Part shown: in pieces, positions 30,290-41,895 of the stretch
How the letters are laid out: every line of letters begins with the position of its first letter
How positions within the stretch are numbered: position 1 is the stretch's first letter
Source of the DNA: Lottia gigantea
Taxonomy: Eukaryota; Mollusca; Gastropoda; Lottiidae
NCBI RefSeq assembly: GCF_000327385.1
Contig: NW_008710453.1
Location: 829,816-893,815, forward strand
Length of the DNA: 64,000 nucleotides
Direction of reading: 5' to 3'
Notes under the pieces: model-generated
The model's input: only the letters and a program-made list of their open reading frames with translations
Databases searched by the model: none
Told to the model about the DNA's origin: nothing
Translations under genes and position numbers: made by a program

Positions 30290-30867
30290 ACTTTATACTT
30301 TCTCAGTAATTTTGTGTACATATGGACGAAAGATATTTTAAAATACAATCTTATTTCAATCTACTGATATTTGCAAAGTGTGTTACATAAACCAAATTGA
30401 ATTTGGATTATTTGGAAGGAATCAAGCATGGATAAAGCAATCATTTTTGTGGCATTTCATTATTAATCATTAACTCAAAATCATGAACATATTATTTGTA
30501 GAACGGAAAGAAGAATTTTCCCTATATGATAGTGACATTGGTTGAAGAAAACACTGTTCAGAGATTTGTAATTGTGTTCAAAATAGCCTTTTATAGAATA
30601 ATTAAGGAATGTATTGTCTTTGTAAATGGTTAAGAGATCAGGTCATGTCAGGACAGGACATTTTGTTGTATTCAAACTCATAAATATCATTTTAATTATC
30701 ACTGTAATAATTGTGTTGTTATTTATACCTTTCAAGAGAATATGAGCATTTTGCTGTCATAGTAACTGTGTGGGACAGGCTAATTTCATAATAACCTCTT
30801 TGTTATTACATTGGGGCTGCTTGGTTAGTGAATTGGAACCTGTTCAGAACTTATCAATCAAGCACCA

Positions 30868-30925
30868 TCAAGATGTACAGAAAAGTAGGACGTAAAACTC
30901 CATTCATTTCATTTCATTTACCATC
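30868..30925 (+). repeat. SINE 3'-tail fragment
   Basis: 'aaaagtaggacgtaaaactccattcatttcatttcattt' matches the 3' end of the full SINE at 58501-58872 (aaaataggacgtaaaactccattcatttcatttcg). Only the tail is present. Confidence 0.7.
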
Positions 30926-30994
30926 AAGATGTAGTCTTATCATACCAACCAGGTCTGAATACTTCATATGTAGGTTGATTTTTAAAAGATGTAC

Positions 30995-31000
30995 AATAAA
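30995..31000 (+). promoter_or_regulatory. Possible polyadenylation signal AATAAA
   Basis: A canonical AATAAA on the plus strand about 700 bp after the SNRPE stop. A nearer non-canonical signal may be used instead; transcript ends are not visible from sequence. Confidence 0.3.
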
Positions 31001-31089
31001 CTGAACAGAATTGATATTCTTTTACTGTAGTAGTCTGTTTCCTAAACATGTTATCAGGGAAAAGGTGAGAAGTTACAGAGATTGTGAAC

Positions 31090-31210
31090 AAATTTTCTCT
31101 TTATGTGTTGGGACACTGATAGCATTGATTTCCACCATTCACATTATTTTCAGTACGACATTTGTAGTTCTTGTAATTCCACCTAAACAAAGCATTTATC
31201 ACGTCATTAA
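31090..31210 (+). repeat. Interspersed repeat fragment shared with 59440-59560
   Basis: The string containing 'ggacactgatagcattgatttcc' and 'tttgtagttcttgtaattcca' recurs with mismatches at 59460-59535 (aacactgatagcatcaatttgcc, tttgtagttcttgcaattcca). It has no recognised family and no coding value. Confidence 0.6.
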
Positions 31211-31279
31211 AGGGGCCCTTAGAGATTATTAGCAGCTTTTAAGATGGTAACTTCATATCATCATTAGTTTTAGTGATTA

Positions 31280-31335
31280 GGGTGATTGAAGAGTAACCAG
31301 TTACTATTCAATATAAGGCACTGGCACAGGGTTAA
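31280..31335 (+). repeat. Short repeat fragment shared with 45165-45220
   Basis: 'agttactattcaatataaggcactggcacagggtta' recurs at 45180-45220 as 'agttactattcaacagaaagcactggcacagggtta'. A weaker match inside the tRNA-like element at 45990-46035 suggests all three derive from one SINE family. Confidence 0.55.
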
Positions 31336-31738
31336 AGTTATGTTTACAATAATTGTGATGCTAATATGCAATGAACTAAATCAAAGAAGATCATAACGGT
31401 TATCCTATAAATCTTCTTGGACCTAATAAAGAAATTCATAATACCTATAATCTACATTTACGGAAATAACATTATTGGGACAATTGTCTGTGGAAAATAC
31501 AGAATCATAAAAACTCTGCTTCAAATTTTCTGGCATAATGAAGAAAAGCGATTAATGGCTGCTGGTATAGAAAGTAAATTGTTTTAGACTATTATATACT
31601 ATAAAGTTACAAAGACAATGAAAATGAGAATATTTAATTCTGTTAGATCACTCTACATCATCGGTGGGGTCAAGTCGACCACGAACAACTATATCCTGTA
31701 GATTTATATTTTTCGAATAAGCTATGACTAATTTTTAT

Positions 31739-32619
31739 ACGCCCACATGAATATGTGGTCGTATATTGTCGTCGCCCCTGTCCGTCGGTCCGTCCGTCAA
31801 CATTTCTTGTGAGCACTATAGAAACTACAGTTTTTATCTGATTTTGATAAAACTTGGTGTGTTGCTTTAGATTGATAAGATCTCGGTCAAGTTCGAATTT
31901 GACATATTTTCGATGAACGGTTTTTGAGATATTGCCCTTGAAATTTGTTAAAAATAGTTTGTGAGCAGGATTGACGCTACAGTTTTCAACCGATTCTGAT
32001 GAAACTTGGTGTGATCATTGGAATTGATAAGATCTCGGACAAGTTCTAACTTGCCGCATTTTCGATGAACGGTTTTTGAGTTATTGCCCTTGACTTTGCT
32101 AAAATGCGTCGAAATTTGTTAAAAATAGTTTGTGAGCAGGATTGACGCTACACTTTTCAACCGATTCTGATGAAACTTGTTGTGATCATTGAAATTGATA
32201 AGATTTCGGACAAGTTCTAACTTGAAGCATTTTCGATGAAATGTTTTTGAGTTAATGCCATTAACTTACGAAAAACGCGTCAAAATTTGTTTGTGAGCAC
32301 AATAGAAGCTACAGTTTTCAACCGATTGTGATAAAACTTGGTGTGATCATTGGAATTGATAAGATCTCAGACAAGAGATATTTTTTATGAACATTTTTTG
32401 AGTTATTGCCCTTGACTTTGTAAACACGCGTCAAAAGTTGTTTTTTGCCCTTGATTAGAGCTGTGTGATTTAATTGTTTGTTGTATTTGGGTTATTGATA
32501 TTGATTTTAAAAAAATTTGTGGAATTATTCAGCATAAATAATTTCTTCAATATGAGAAAATTCGTACTTTAGTCACTAAAGACTGTTTTATTATTTCTGA
32601 CAGCTGCCAGTGGGCGTAT
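31739..32619. mobile_element. Non-coding interspersed element with internal ~130-170-bp repeats
   Basis: It begins 'tacgcccacatgaatatgtgg' and ends 'gtgggcgta', short inverted ends. Inside, a block with 'gtttgtgagcag', 'ttttcaaccgattctgatgaaactt', 'gataagatctcgga' and 'cggtttttgagttattgcccttg' repeats about four times. The opening 'cgcccctgtccgtcggtccgtccgtc' is typical of an abundant repeat type I associate with mollusc genomes. No ORF supports a protein. Confidence 0.7.
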
Positions 32620-33113
32620 GTTACCTTGCAACGCAAGCTATCTTTTGTAAAAAAATAGTGGGAAATTTATTTTGTAACTCTGTGTAGTATCTTTTGATAA
32701 TTCGGGATGCTTGGAAAGAAATGTTATTGAATGGAGCAACAAATTGGATTATTTGAGAATCAAACTGTATATTTAGTCCACAGGGTGAAACAGTTTTTAG
32801 TTGATTCATCCAAAAGCTCTCCCTGTATAGTCTTGAACTTTTAGGGTTGGTGTCTTCTTCTGCGATGACCTTTTCAATGGGCGCCACCTTCATATCTGCG
32901 AGGGAATGGTTGGGAGAGTTGAAATGGTTCCCAATAGGTTTATCCAGATCATGGGAGATGTCGAAACGATGGCCGTTAATTCTTTCTCTCAAAGAGTTTT
33001 TAGTTTCGCCTACGTATTGTAAATGACATTTGTCGCATGAAATTAGGTAAATGATATTTGTGCTGGTACAAGAAAGCTCACCGTTAATAGGGAATTGTTT
33101 ACCGTTAAACTGC

Positions 33114-34058
33114 GTTTACCGAACACGCGGTATGCGTATTGCGGGACGCGGCAACGGAATGCGAAATGCGGTAAATATACCGCACTTCTATTTATCGGAA
33201 GGCGTTAACGTGGCGGTATCACTTCTAGTTTCATAAGCATGGCGCCTATCTGGTCCGTTCCCTCTCTAACACGATGCAACCGAATCCAGCGGGATGTAAT
33301 CATCGCCGTTGGGGCCTATATGTGATAGCAAGGAAGAGACGTTCTAGACGAATTGTTTGTTTGATTGGTGTTTATAACCAGTACATCACAATGGTGAAAG
33401 GCAAGAGATTTCCAGCGAATGTATCACTGCTTTGTTGCAGATGTAGGCCTACAATCACTGAGCCACCGAGGCCCATTAACAGTGTGAGCGATAGAATCAT
33501 TACAATTCTCTGACTGAGGCTTGATTTGAGCCCGAGCCTAGTATGTCGGAACAGCTGAAGACGTGCGCTACGCGGCCACGACCGGCTCCAAACTTAAAAA
33601 TGAAGCTCACGATCTAGTCCTTCCACTTTCAACGTTTTTGCTATGCTCTCCCAGGCATTACTCATCTTCTGTGCATCCATATGACTGTCATCCTTGGCAT
33701 CGTAGATGAAAGGACGTTCCCTGATGAGTCCGACCAAGCGTTCGATTACATCGTCCGGAAGTTGTTTTCCTCTGGGCATTTTGACTTATGGGCGCAACTT
33801 CACACGCAGGAATGCATGGGAACTATAAAACAAAGCTCAGATAATTGCTAGACGTGGACTTAAACCGCCACGGTATATTATACTGCGCGGAAAGATCGCT
33901 ACTCCGACCGATCGGTTTTACCGCGTGCCGCGACCGACTCGCATACCGCGTAACGCGGTCCGGTAAACGGATTAAGGAAAATGGCTTGGAGCGAAAAAAT
34001 CTCTATACCGCATTCCGTTGCCGCGTCCCGCGATACGCATACCGCGTGTTCGGTAAAC
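33114..34058. mobile_element. Nested TIR DNA transposon, possibly PIF/Harbinger-like
   Basis: A 945-bp element inserted in the Penelope-like copy between its RT and endonuclease segments. The ends are ~50-bp inverted repeats with one mismatch: 33114-33163 and 34009-34058, each beginning GTTTACCGAACACGCGGTAT. GC-rich subterminal repeats of 'ccgcgt' and 'ggtaaa' follow inside. It is more GC-rich than its surroundings. It carries one MADF-like ORF and no visible transposase. No clear target-site duplication was seen. The Harbinger link rests only on the MADF-like ORF, since such elements often encode a Myb/MADF partner protein. Confidence 0.8.
33594..33779 (-). CDS. MADF-like domain ORF inside the nested transposon
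   Basis: A 61-aa ORF. It begins MPRGKQLPDD and has the start of a MADF (Myb/SANT-like) DNA-binding domain: IERLVGLIRERPFIYD, then NAWESIAKTL. MADF proteins accompany PIF/Harbinger transposases and also occur as host transcription factors. It covers only about two thirds of a MADF domain, so it is either a first exon or a truncated remnant. The donor after 'RELHF' was not resolved. Confidence 0.5.
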   Translation of the reverse strand: MPRGKQLPDDVIERLVGLIRERPFIYDAKDDSHMDAQKMSNAWESIAKTLKVEGLDRELHF

Positions 34059-35598
34059 TCACCTTTATGCTTATTAGAGAAAGAATTGGTTGTTAAAATA
34101 TGTTCGCAGGTTCTACATCTTGTAGATCTGCACGGCCGTGATCCGAAAGATTGATTAGAGTTTACCGGAACGAGGATTGTGTTCCGATTCTCAATTCCTG
34201 AAAGAGTTTTGCTTTTAATGCTGCGGAGATATCGTTTTGAATATCCCCGCTCTCGCAATTTCTTAAAGACTAATTAACACGCATCATCAAAATCCTCTAT
34301 TCTGGTGTAAATTCTACGGAACCGTAAAACTTGAGATTTTATTATGCCTGAAAATGTATGTTTAGGATGAAAAGAGCTTTTCAATAAAAGTTGGTGGGTA
34401 TCACTGGGTTTGAAAAATACTTTAATATCAGCCTTCCTAGTTTCATTAAAATCCGGTCCTTTGAATACTGTTGTGTCGAGAAAGTCCATGCTGTAATCAC
34501 TTATATTTGCTGTTAATTTGGTTGATGGGTGATGGTTATTTAGATTTCGAAGTATTGCCAGAATTCCTGAATAGTATGTTGCCAAATTAAAAATATGTCA
34601 TCCAAAAAACGTCCGTAGAAAAGTGGTTTGAAAGGAGAGATCAAATCAATTTCGCGTTCCCATTCAGCCATGAATATATTGGCATAGCTTGGGGCAAATC
34701 TCTTACCCATTGCTGTTCCTGAAGTCTGAAGATAAACCTTACCGTTAAAATAAAAATCATTCCGTTTTAAACAAATTTCGAGTAATTTAAGAATTTCAGA
34801 ATCGGGCCGTTTTGGGTCAGGAGCTCTCTCAAAGCATTTTGTTTACAGCGTTCAAACCGGCTTCGTTGTCAATATTGGTATACATGCTACTAACGTCCAT
34901 TGATATGAAGAAGGCATTTTCTAAACTCTTTATTTTTTCAACAAAATCGGATGTGTCTTTTAGATATGATGGATGTTGGCACGCTAAAGGTAACAAAAAA
35001 TGGTCAATGTATTATGAGACTCGATAAGATTCGCTGGAGAAGTCTGAAATGATTGGTCCACCCTTAGGTATAGTGTTCGGTAAAAACCATTCTGTTTCCG
35101 GGTTCTTATGGATCTTCGGGAGGGTATAAATATGCCGTTGATGTGCCGTAGAACTTGCCGAAAGATAGTCGTATAGTCGAAATAATTTTGTCATTCACTA
35201 ATTTTTTTAAAATGTCATTAATCACACTGCCGGTTTCTTTAAAAATCGGAGCATCTAAAATTTGGTAATGTTCGCGTTTGTTTAATTGATTTTGAACTTC
35301 TTTAATGTAATCTATGGTAAGAGAGAAGTTTCAAATCGCATGTTATCGCAAATTTCTAAAATATCGGTATGTATTAGGGCATCTGGTGGAGTCCACTCAG
35401 CTTTTTCCACAAACTTCTTCCGGGTTCCTCTACCAAGGGTTTTTCTGTAAAAATAGGCCAGTTTTATCAATCGTTCGAATTTGCAAGTGGCATCTAAAAT
35501 TTTGTCAATGGATGAAGGCACTGCCGTGGGTATAAATTTAAGGCCTTTGTCCAATAGACTTTCTTCCATTACAGATAATGATCTTGAGCCCAGATTCA

Positions 35599-36080
35599 CT
35601 ACTGTTTCGGTCCACCCCCCGCCATCCAGTGAGAAAATACATTCTTGGCTGTCATCTCTGTCCAATGAATATTGTCGTTTTGAACTTTAATGAATCCGGA
35701 GTATTCTGGAATGGTAGTGGTATTGGTTGGTGGTTTAGCTGTGATAAGTTCATTGAATTTTGATAGGTTCTTGAAGGCTCCAGGACATGCTCGTTTTAAA
35801 GATGAAGAAACTGGTATCGGTGTGACATATAGGGAGGCTTTTGGAAACTTGTTTCGGACAATTGACAGCAGTTCCAACATTTGGATGTGGATGAAATTAC
35901 CATCTTCTTGTTTATCATTTAAACCTACATGTACTATTACTTTATTTGGTACTTGACTGGCTTCTGCTTTAGTAATGATAGACTTCAAATGACAGATTCT
36001 TGCGCCTGGAAAGCTCTCTATTTGGGTTTCTGAGGTGCCTTCTGGGATACGGCCTAAATTTGACGATCCAATGATGAGAA
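35599..36080 (-). mobile_element. SGNH/GDSL-hydrolase-like segment of the Penelope-like element
   Basis: Motifs typical of SGNH hydrolases are readable: a block I-like ILIIGSSNLGR near 36060-36090, a block III-like VIVHVGLNDKQ near 35910-35945, and a C-terminal NDNIHWTEMTA near 35640-35680, where the final Asp-x-x-His of the family usually lies (here N-x-x-H). GDSL-type esterases are known in rotifer Athena/Terminon Penelope-like elements and in some LINE ORF1 proteins. The segment is on the same strand as the RT and upstream of it. It is part of a fossil. Confidence 0.6.
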
Positions 36081-36318
36081 TAGGTTTGGTTGGTTTTGGT
36101 ATAGATTGAATTTGGATTTATCACTCTGTCGGGTATGAACGTGTGGTTTAGTAGAAGGTCTAGATGATACTGGCTGGTTGGTGACAGAAGAAGTTGATGA
36201 TGAAGAAGATGGGGTGAGTGTCTTATCAAAAGTAAGAGACCTGCGAGGTGATGCTGAAGAGGATGATGTAGACGATGCTGCAGAAGAAGACGGTGCAATC
36301 TTAAGAGACCTAACGAGG

Positions 36319-37500
36319 TTATGATGAAGAAGATGCTGAAGAAGACGGTGCAATCGTGAGAGATCTGTGAGGTGATGATGAAGTAGATAGTGTATTTATG
36401 TTCATTATATTTGAAGTGGAAAGCAAACTAGTAGGTTGGTCTTTAGGTGAATTTGGTAGAGAAGATCTTCGGCTTGAGAGATGTTTTCGTTTTGAAGGAG
36501 TTTCAAAAGAGGATGGAAAACTTGTTGGGGAATATGATCTGTTCCGTTTTGGTTTCCCAGTGGATTGTGGCATGAAACTAAATCTGTTTTTGGTAGTTGG
36601 AGGAAGAGATACTTCTACCAACTCTACATTGCCTACATCCATATCCTCAAGTGCTTCTGAAGCCGTATTTTTAATATCTGCCAAAAGTGATTTGAACTGT
36701 TCGACTACAGTTTGTTGTAAACGAGATTTATAAACTTTCCTAGCCCAATTTAAAGCTTCAGTCGAAAAAGACTCAATTTGTATGTCCGTAAAAGAGTGTG
36801 ATTTGATCAAGTCTAATTTAGTTTTTACCATGGAATTATAATGATTTTTAAGAGCCGAAAGAATACTTGTTGCCCAAGTTTGATTAATTTTTTCAATCGC
36901 CAAAGAGATGATGGGATTTTTTAGAGCAGGTTGAATGAACTCATTCAGATGAGAGACCTTTTTCGAAAGGCCAAGACTTAAAGAACCATCCAATTGTTTT
37001 GATACCGCAATGATATGGTGAAAGCATTGCAGAAGTTGGTAGAACATTCTGATCGAAGCGGCAGATGTTTCTGATAGTCCAGATTGTTGATTCTATTGTG
37101 GTTCTGTTGGTGGTTTCTACGGAAATTTTGGCTCTGTCTGTTTCTGTGCTGATTAAAATGTGATCTATTGTTCTGTCTATTGCTATGTCTATTGCTCTGT
37201 CCATGATGCGGTCGTCTTTCCATCCTGTGATATTGGCCTCTGTTGTTAGGGTAGTAGGGTTTATGACGAGGGATCTGCTCTTGCCAAGCATAGGGGTTAT
37301 TATAGGGACGTGGGTTGTACGAACGTGGATTATGCAGACGAGAGTGGTAAAAATTTTCCTGCCAATGGTTGGGGTGAGAATAAAAGTTGCCATAAGTTGC
37401 TCATGATAATTGGTAACAAGAATAATAACAATATGTATGTTCATGATTTGGAAGGAAGGGGTAAATTGTGGCGTAACAAAAATATGAAAAAACGAAAAAC
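36319..37500 (-). mobile_element. 5' region of the Penelope-like element, low-complexity ORFs
   Basis: Minus-strand open stretches include a 242-aa ORF (36319-37047) rich in Ser and basic residues in its second half, and an Arg/Asn/Gln/His-rich stretch (36978-37223) with repeated QNNR, HRNR and NRRN-like motifs. The composition resembles nucleic-acid-binding, gag-like leader proteins of retroelements. No known domain was recognised. It belongs to the same fossil element as the RT. Confidence 0.5.
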
Positions 37501-37739
37501 TTACAACAAATAGAATAACATTCCCGCCCACACTCAGATCTAGTGTAGGGCGGGCATCCTATGCTTAAACATATGTGATAGTGATGCCAGCCGCTTACAT
37601 ACACCTTTACAAAAGAAATAAAAATATATTAATAGAATAAAGGCATATGTAAGCAGATCATCATCGTGTACCCTAATTGGTCATACTTGTCTAATTCTAA
37701 TTATTTTAAATCTTTTTTTTTTCAGGGAACAAGTACGGT

Positions 37740-38960
37740 ATAGTGTCGCCATAGTCCCAGGAGGACAGAGCTATGATCAGACACTACAACAAAAATTTGG
37801 TAAAAGTGTACAATAAATATATAGGTATGTATAAATAGAAATTTGAAATATATAGTATCACATTATAACACATACAAATATCACAAAGGTTCTGGAACAC
37901 ACAAGAAAACTTGATATGTTGATTTTGCCGCTGAACTGTAATAATATGAGTTGTTGTTTTTAAAAGTTCAGTATAGAGATGTTTAGAAGTGATATTCTGC
38001 TGCCAATCAATTTTAAGTTTCTTATAGTTTGCGGCTATTGTTGCAATTTTCGGTGTTGGCCGAAACGTTGTTACGAGATATTTTCTGCCAGTGTTGAACT
38101 CTCTGAGAGTGATACCCATCCAATAGAAGAACAGGGATTTCCAGGGATATCCGTCGCCCCCTATGGACCACTTTACCATCTGGAGGTCGAAGGACTGAGA
38201 TCGATGTTACATACTCCTAGTCCTCCTTCCTCCAACGGAAGATAAAGGGTGTTTCAACTCCTTTATTATGCGTTTGTCGGGTTTGACTATTCTGCCGACA
38301 TACCAGACTTGTGATAAAATGTACGTGTTCAGGATACGGATTTTATCTCTGAACTTCAGTGATGTTTTGCCATTTTTTGATAGTATTTCTTGTTTTGTTC
38401 AATATAGGATTCCAGTTGGAATCGTGGTTTCCTGTTCCAAAATAGATCCCTAAAATTTTTATGAGTGGTTTTAAGTACATTTTATCCGCATCTGGTATGT
38501 GGGCAGTCATCGCCCCCGTCGCATAGATTTCCGTTTTAGTTTTGTTGATCCTTGATCCCGACGCCCTCTCGAAGTTGGTTAGCTCCTGTTCAAGGTGGGA
38601 GAAGGAGCCGGGGTCAGAAACAACAACGGTCAAATCGTCAGCATGTTGGAATGTTTTTACCTGCCGATGATAGTTTGTTCTATCAACGCCTACTATTACT
38701 CGATTGTTGGAAATATAAAGAGCCAGAGGGTGAATTGCCAAGGCATAGAGAGCCATGGATAAGGGGCATCCTTGCTTCAATCCTCTTTCGAGGGTGAAGC
38801 AATTGGTAAGGGCTCCCCGTACTTCGCAAAACACCCTTAGGTTTTTGTAAAAGATTGAGATCCACCTTGTAATACAAGGTGGTAATCCCAATCTATCCAA
38901 AAGGGTACTGAGGGTACTTGCAATTTCGGTCATGAACTGACCTTCATCAGGTGTAATCTA
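37740..38960 (-). mobile_element. Broken LINE fragment, Tx1/L1-like reverse transcriptase
   Basis: The main open part (38343-38933, 196 aa) holds RT blocks: GLPPCITRWISIFYKN, ERGLKQGCPLSMALYALAIH, and the active-site box QHADDLTVVV where most LINEs have YADD. Downstream, in other frames (about 37784-38340), typical C-terminal sequence follows (VGRIVKPDK, FFYWMGITLREFN). The copy is 5'-truncated at about 38960, missing the endonuclease and N-terminal RT, and is frameshifted at least once after 38343. The clade assignment is by overall look and could be another L1-like clade. Confidence 0.75.
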
Positions 38961-40204
38961 AAGGCTCATGATAATTACAGTTCTTAAATACAAGGTAGGA
39001 TGTGAAATGTCATTTGAGACTCAATTAAGGGAATAAACATATATACACTATGATACACATCTCTTAATCAACTTGGTACTTGATTGAGATACCGGTATTG
39101 TTAATTGGTTAATCTGTTAATTTGTTTGATAGTTACTGCACATTGTAATTGTTATATGAAATCCATATTCACTTTATGGTTCTGTATGCCTGTATGCACA
39201 TTTTAAGTTACCATAATCACAATCTTAATTCTGTTATTGTTATAGGGTGGCCTGGGGTAATTGAAATAACCAAACAGGGTTCTTTTATGGTTTTAATATA
39301 GGTGTGAAACAGAAATCAAAAACCCTGCAATACACAAATATAACAATTAAATACAATTATAAAATATAACATACAAATAAAATACAAATCTTTAGTTTTA
39401 CAATAAACGAAATTGCCAACTATATATAACACAAAACCTAATGCATTAATATTTGAAATAAATAATTATGCAACGTAATATACATTTATAATACATAAGT
39501 TGTAAATAACTCTTACCCGAAGTGGGGTTTAAAGATGAATATAACTATGTAACTTATTATTTACCACACAACTTATTCCTGAAACAGGACATTAATTCAA
39601 ATAACTAAAATTAAAACACTAATGTAATTGACTTCTATAAATGTAAAAAAAATATGGTTACTTTATGAAAACTTGCTAATAATATTCTTTAATTGTATAC
39701 TTAAACTAATACTTATAAAACACTTTAACATGCCTCTAAACTATATCCAATAGAATCCAGATTACCATATGAATCAGACACAACAAACTGACTTGCCTAT
39801 ACAAAAGCTAGGTAACTAATGACTCTGTATCCAGGTATCCCAATATCCCAAAATAAATGTAACTACAAGGTGATGATAGATCACTGAACAAAGTTTATAG
39901 AATTAAACTCAAGAAAAAATAAGAAGAGTAAGAAAGAAAATAGAAAGTGAGAACAAATTAGAAGATTAGTAAAAATAAATCATTCATTAACATTAAAGTC
40001 ACATTCTCTCATACTATAACATTATGAAAAATCTTTCATATTGCACTACACTATGTATTGTCTTGCTCCATTGATGGTAATTGAAAATATCACATTGTGA
40101 GTCCTGTAACAGTACTTAGTACTTGGTTCTCCACAGTGTGTTCGTTAGGTTAAATCCATAAATCATCTAACTTTCGAATGTCTAAAGCACAATTGACCAT
40201 AATA
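38961..40204. other. Intergenic AT-rich sequence, no gene seen
   Basis: Low GC with no ORF of note and no clear tandem structure. It separates the LINE fragment from the TIR element starting at about 40205. Confidence 0.6.
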
Positions 40205-41895
40205 TCGAGGGTTTAAAGCAACAAGTTGTTATGTCCAAAATTTCTGAAAATGAGATATTCACACCACATACATTATCAGATCCATATTTTTCTTCTGCCA
40301 CAAACTTGTATTATTATCTTGATAAATCAAACTATATTTAACCATCACCAAAAATAGTATGTCCAAAAGTCCAATTTAATTTTCAGATACAATTGATTAT
40401 ATGGACATAATCGATTCTTGCGAAAACTTTAATTCAATTTAAACTGACCATGTTTTTAACTACAAAACGTTATGTCCAAAAAACACTGCGTTTGTTTACA
40501 TTAATTTTTAGACAGTTGTTAGCATTGTTTCCGCTTTAAGAAAACTGAAAAGCCTTGACATGTCATCCAAAAAGAGTAAGTATCTCGTTGAATACTCATG
40601 TTATCATCTTTCATTTACATCTATTCAGATCACATAAGTTTTCATTCAACTTTTCATTGTTTTAGAATGTTAATAGACATAAACATTTATGGCATAAATA
40701 GCATCGTGTGTCATAACTCTTTAAAAAATCAAATTTTATATCAATTTAAACACCTTACGATGAATTAGTCTTGTACTAAATCTCGCAAATCATTCTATTT
40801 TAGGATTGCGTGTCGATTCTGCAAGTACGATACTTGAGAGTCCAGAAGAATCTGAAAGTGATATGGAAGTTTTGCCAGAAACAAACCAAGTAATTTCAAA
40901 CAATACTTTGATGGAGATTTTAGAATCCACTGACTGTCCTTACAGTTTTACAGATGATTGTTTAAGAGAAAATACTACTGCTGGTCTTTCAAATTCCCCA
41001 CAGGCCGTATGAAGTGAATAATCTACACAATGATGATTTTCTTGATTTCCAGATGTTGGCCCGTAGCATTATGAAGAACAGGAAGAGAGACCAAGATGGG
41101 AACATCGTTAATTGGTTGTTGATCAAATGTTTGAGATACCAGAAAGACCTACCTGGTATTATTCAATATCGTTATAGATATACAGATCAGTACAGATGTA
41201 TTAATATCTTCAATCGTGGCCGGCCTCCAATTTTAGTTTTACAGAAGGCTTTTAAAAGTTTAATTCCAATTTGTAAGGCAAAAAAGAATGATTTAGTAAA
41301 ACTATGCACCCAGGGAGTCATTCCAAATGAATTACACTTGTGGTATAAATCACTACCAACTAGCAACCAGGCCAAAGATTCTGTACCTGAACCTGCTCAA
41401 ACAGATTCTGGTGAAGATGATGATGAAAGTGGATCTGGTAACGATACTGAATAAATTAGCCAGAAAGTACCGGTCGCATATTCAAATGTTCTGTTAATTT
41501 TAGTTCACTTGTTATGATATTGAATGACAAAAATTCTTGGCTATTTTGTGTTAATCCATATCCAGTAATTAATAATGGATCTAAAGTTATGTTGTTATTA
41601 TATAGTTCAATAATTAAAATATTTGTGTTATAATTTAAATAGTTATGTCCATTTTGTGTACATAATGACCGTTCCACAAAATGTTATGTCCTTCACATGC
41701 AAAATACACACAACACAGTGATGTTAAACATGATTTTTAAGGATTAACACATTTGTAAAAACAGGACTTACAGAATAATCAAAGACGGTTTTGAAATGTT
41801 CATAACTGTATTTTACATAAAGTATTAAAATTTGAAATGCATTTTTCTAAAAATGCAAATTTTGGACATAACTAATTGTAGCTTTAAGCCCTCGA
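40205..41895. mobile_element. ~1.7-kb TIR element of unrecognised family carrying a spliced gene
   Basis: The ends match as inverted repeats over about 40 bp with about five mismatches. The left begins TCGAGGGTTTAAAGCAACAA (40205); the right, read on the minus strand, begins TCGAGGGCTTAAAGCTACAA (41895). Both continue into GTTATGTCCAAAATTT and both are flanked by TA, consistent with a TA target duplication. The motif TATGTCC recurs in either orientation near 40230, 40360, 40402, 40470, 41645, 41685 and 41865, clustered toward both ends as expected for transposase-binding subterminal repeats. The only gene inside is the three-exon ORF at 40560-41454, not a recognisable transposase. Confidence 0.7.
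40560..41454 (+). CDS. Unrecognised protein encoded inside the TIR element, three predicted exons
   Basis: Predicted exons: 40560-40575, 40804-41006, 41053-41454. Phases agree; the product is about 206 aa. It begins MSSKKRLRVDSAS, with a basic patch like a nuclear localisation signal, followed by an acidic Ser/Glu-rich segment. The third exon codes a compact basic/aromatic region (IVNWLLIKCLRYQ, YRYRYTDQYRCINIFN) and ends in an acidic tail (SGEDDDESGSGND). The second intron would be only 46 nt, so exon 3 might instead start at the in-frame ATG at 41014 as a separate reading. No family is recognised. Its position inside TIRs suggests a transposon-encoded DNA-binding or accessory protein. Confidence 0.5.

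Larger units (their letters stand above)
30290..31738. other. SNRPE 3' region and intergenic repeats
   Basis: No gene was seen after the SNRPE stop. It contains a possible polyadenylation signal, a SINE 3'-tail fragment and two short repeat fragments, all listed separately. Confidence 0.6.
32620..37600 (-). mobile_element. Fossil Penelope-like retroelement with SGNH-like segment
   Basis: Reading on the minus strand from about 37500 down: a low-complexity R/N/Q/S-rich region (about 36050-37500), an SGNH-hydrolase-like segment (about 35600-36080), a Penelope-type leader (about 35310-35665, with GLKFIPTAVPSS), a reverse transcriptase (TLPKIHK near 35120, MGKRFAPSYA near 34690, LDD active-site box near 34600, FHPKHTFSGI near 34350), and a GIY-YIG-type endonuclease segment (about 32620-33060, with YVGETKNSLRERI). 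The RT plus GIY-YIG order defines Penelope-like elements. The copy is broken by several disruptions and split by a nested DNA transposon at 33114-34058. Exact ends are uncertain; the 3' side abuts the repeat ending at 32619. Motif preservation suggests moderate rather than extreme age. Confidence 0.85.

Noticed and set aside
36398-37513. Plus-strand ORFs across the Penelope-like element
   Set aside because: They are antisense shadows of the minus-strand Ser- and Arg/Asn-rich retroelement sequence.
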